A stretch of DNA of 64,000 nt from NCBI RefSeq assembly GCF_014281125.1, contig NZ_JACOEA010000001.1:682001-746000 (forward strand), given 5' to 3'. Positions 62,719-64,000 of the stretch are shown here, one piece after another. The DNA is from Lawsonibacter celer. GTDB taxonomy: Bacteria > Bacillota > Clostridia > Oscillospirales > Oscillospiraceae. The first letter of the stretch is position 1. Each line of letters opens with the position of its first letter. The notes under the pieces are model-generated. The model was given only the letters and a program-made list of their open reading frames with translations. It was not told the origin of the DNA and searched no databases. The position numbers and the translations under genes were made by a program.

Positions 62719-62747
62719 ATTATACCATACTCTTTTCGCCTCGTCAA
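62719..62747 (-). promoter_or_regulatory. Host tRNA-Thr promoter
   Basis: Minus-strand TTGACG (62742-62747), 17-base spacer, TATAAT (62719-62724). It reads the 5' half-tRNA and then the element's complete tRNA-Thr 90 bases further on. Confidence 0.85.
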
Positions 62748-62749
62748 TG

Positions 62750-63213
62750 GCCCATTTCCTGATTCGGATTGTGCCATCACACAGCAAAATACTCTCCGTA
62801 TAATTTTCCTCTCGATGACAGGCCTATTGCAAATTCCGCCGGCCTTTCCTCTAAAAGCGCGCTCTTCTAAAACAGGTAAAAATCGGTAATCTCCTGACTT
62901 GTTTTAAAAAATCCTTGATTCTAATAAAATCTATTATTTTTTTATTTTATTTTTTTGGAAAAATCTTCATTCTATATTTACATAAATTAATTTTATAATT
63001 ATTTCTACTAAAAGTTATCCACATTTTACACCTCTTTTTCCACAGGTGTTTTTCTGTTTTATCTCAACCACTTCTGAGCTTTTCCACATTATTTTGCACA
63101 TCCAAAAATTTAATTTCTTTTTTTCGTATATCTCTCTTTTAGTTTACATAAAGAAAAATCAAACCAATACAGCAAATGAATCGCTTCTTTTGCAAAAAGG
63201 AAGGGCTGATGAT
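62750..63213. other. AT-rich gap with several DnaA-box-like sites
   Basis: About 460 bases, far more AT-rich than the host average, without a supported gene. TTATCCACA (63015-63023), TTTTCCACA (63036-63044 and 63080-63088) and TTTTGCACA (63092-63100) match or nearly match the DnaA box TTATNCACA. The tail is the 3' region of tsaD. Confidence 0.6.
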
Positions 63214-64000
63214 TCAGCCCTTCCCAATGTCCCGGTTGGCATAGGCGTTCAGGTCCATCCCCGCCCGCCGGCCGGCGCAATATTCATAATAGCCCTGGCA
63301 GCCGATCATGGCCCCGTTATCCCCGCACAGGGAGAGAGCGGGCAGAAAAAGCCTGTCCCCGCTTGCGCGGCAGGCCCGCTCCAGGTCAGACCGAATCCGG
63401 GTGTTGGCGGCCACGCCGCCGGCCACGGCCACCTTGCCGTATCCCCTGCTGCGGGCGGCCTCCATGGCCCGGGGCACCAGGGTGTCGCTCACTGCGGCGG
63501 CAAAGGAGGCCGCCAGGCCGGGCAGGTCCAGTACCTCTCCCTTCTGCGCGGCGTTATGGGCCAGGTTGAGCACCGCAGTCTTGAGCCCGGAGAAGGACAT
63601 GTCCAAGGGTGCCCCCTCCACGTGGGCGCGGGGCAGCTCATAACGGGTATCGTCCCCGCCCTGGGCCAGAGCGTCCATGGGGGCGCCGCCGGGATAGCCG
63701 ATGCCAAGCACCCGTGCCACCTTGTCAAAGCACTCCCCCGCCGCATCGTCCCGGGTGGCACCCAGCACCTCCATCTCGGTATAGGAGCGCACGTCCACAA
63801 TGGCGGTGGTGCCGCCTGAGACACACAGGCAGACGAAGGGTGGCTCCAGGTCCGGATGGGTGATGTAGTTGGCCGCAATATGGCCCCGCACATGGTGGAC
63901 GGGCACCAGCGGCACGCCCAGGCCATAGGATGCTGCCTTAGCGAAATTGACCCCCACCAGCACCGCGCCGATGAGACCAGGGGCGTAGGTCACCGCCACC
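63214..64000 (-). CDS. tsaD: tRNA N6-adenosine threonylcarbamoyltransferase, 5' end outside window
   Basis: The visible 262 codons lack about 75 N-terminal residues of the usual 340. VHHVRGHI carries the Fe/Zn histidines; SGGTTAIVD, FDKVARVLG, LDMSFSGLKTA and AVAGGVAANTRIR are the ATPase/sugar-kinase-fold motifs. With TsaB/E/C it makes the t6A37 modification of tRNAs reading ANN codons, including tRNA-Thr. Transcribed toward the AT-rich gap. Confidence 0.94.
   Translation of the reverse strand, partial: VAVTYAPGLIGAVLVGVNFAKAASYGLGVPLVPVHHVRGHIAANYITHPDLEPPFVCLCVSGGTTAIVDVRSYTEMEVLGATRDDAAGECFDKVARVLGIGYPGGAPMDALAQGGDDTRYELPRAHVEGAPLDMSFSGLKTAVLNLAHNAAQKGEVLDLPGLAASFAAAVSDTLVPRAMEAARSRGYGKVAVAGGVAANTRIRSDLERACRASGDRLFLPALSLCGDNGAMIGCQGYYEYCAGRRAGMDLNAYANRDIGKG

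Overview
The window reads as chromosome of a GC-rich gut Firmicute of the Oscillospiraceae type (Flavonifractor/Lawsonibacter-like). This is inferred from the gene families: Bce-like two-component/ABC loci, BlaI/BlaR1, RibU with an FMN riboswitch, PadR-DUF2812, S-layer-homology surface proteins, clostridial 2[4Fe-4S] ferredoxin and Tn4451-type mobilisation genes. Genes have strong purine-rich ribosome binding sites and canonical sigma-A promoters, several of which can be read base by base. No species call is possible from the sequence alone.

Layout. 1-3.5 kb: response regulator, sensor kinase, ABC ATPase and FtsX-like permease (cut by the left edge), with a terminator-like hairpin that also holds the ATPase ribosome binding site. 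3.5-9.3 kb: a radical SAM protein, a BlaR1/BlaI pair with three operator repeats on its promoter, and a SLOG-family protein with a LexA-like box. 9.3-13.1 kb: FMN riboswitch with RibU, PadR-DUF2812 with two palindromic operators, and dinB with a second, identical LexA-like box. 13.2-21.2 kb: complete arginine operon argG-H-C-J-B-D-F. 21.2-32.9 kb: ECF sigma with its probable anti-sigma factor, membrane proteins, an acyltransferase-like/zinc-ribbon membrane protein pair divergent from an alpha/beta hydrolase and galE, then malQ, a lipoprotein, clpC and ferredoxin. 33-36 kb: a two-gene restriction-modification candidate (a methylase fused to one target-recognition domain, plus an HNH nuclease). 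36.3-47.3 kb: a small Fe-S membrane operon, a broken WYL regulator, a 1993-residue cell-surface double phosphatase, remnants of two recombinases, and a redox cluster (Crp/Fnr regulator, thioredoxin, DsrE, thioredoxin reductase).

47.53-62.65 kb is an integrated mobilisable element of about 15.1 kb whose ends can be placed to the base. It splits a host tRNA-Thr(CGT) gene: the 3' half with its terminator lies at the left end, and the 5' half with its promoter at the right end. The element carries a complete replacement tRNA-Thr(CGT) next to the host promoter. Joining the two element ends recreates a 38-bp near-perfect palindrome (arms matching at 16 of 18 positions) around a central AC dinucleotide, the architecture of a large-serine-recombinase attP; the element encodes such a recombinase. 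Other genes are TnpW, relaxase, MobC, an AAA replication-type ATPase, a sigma-like regulator, an S-layer-homology beta-helix surface protein, a five-repeat zinc-ribbon protein, a small resolvase, a membrane protein and a VbhA/Fic toxin-antitoxin pair. To the right lies an AT-rich stretch with several DnaA-box-like sites, then tsaD, cut by the right edge.
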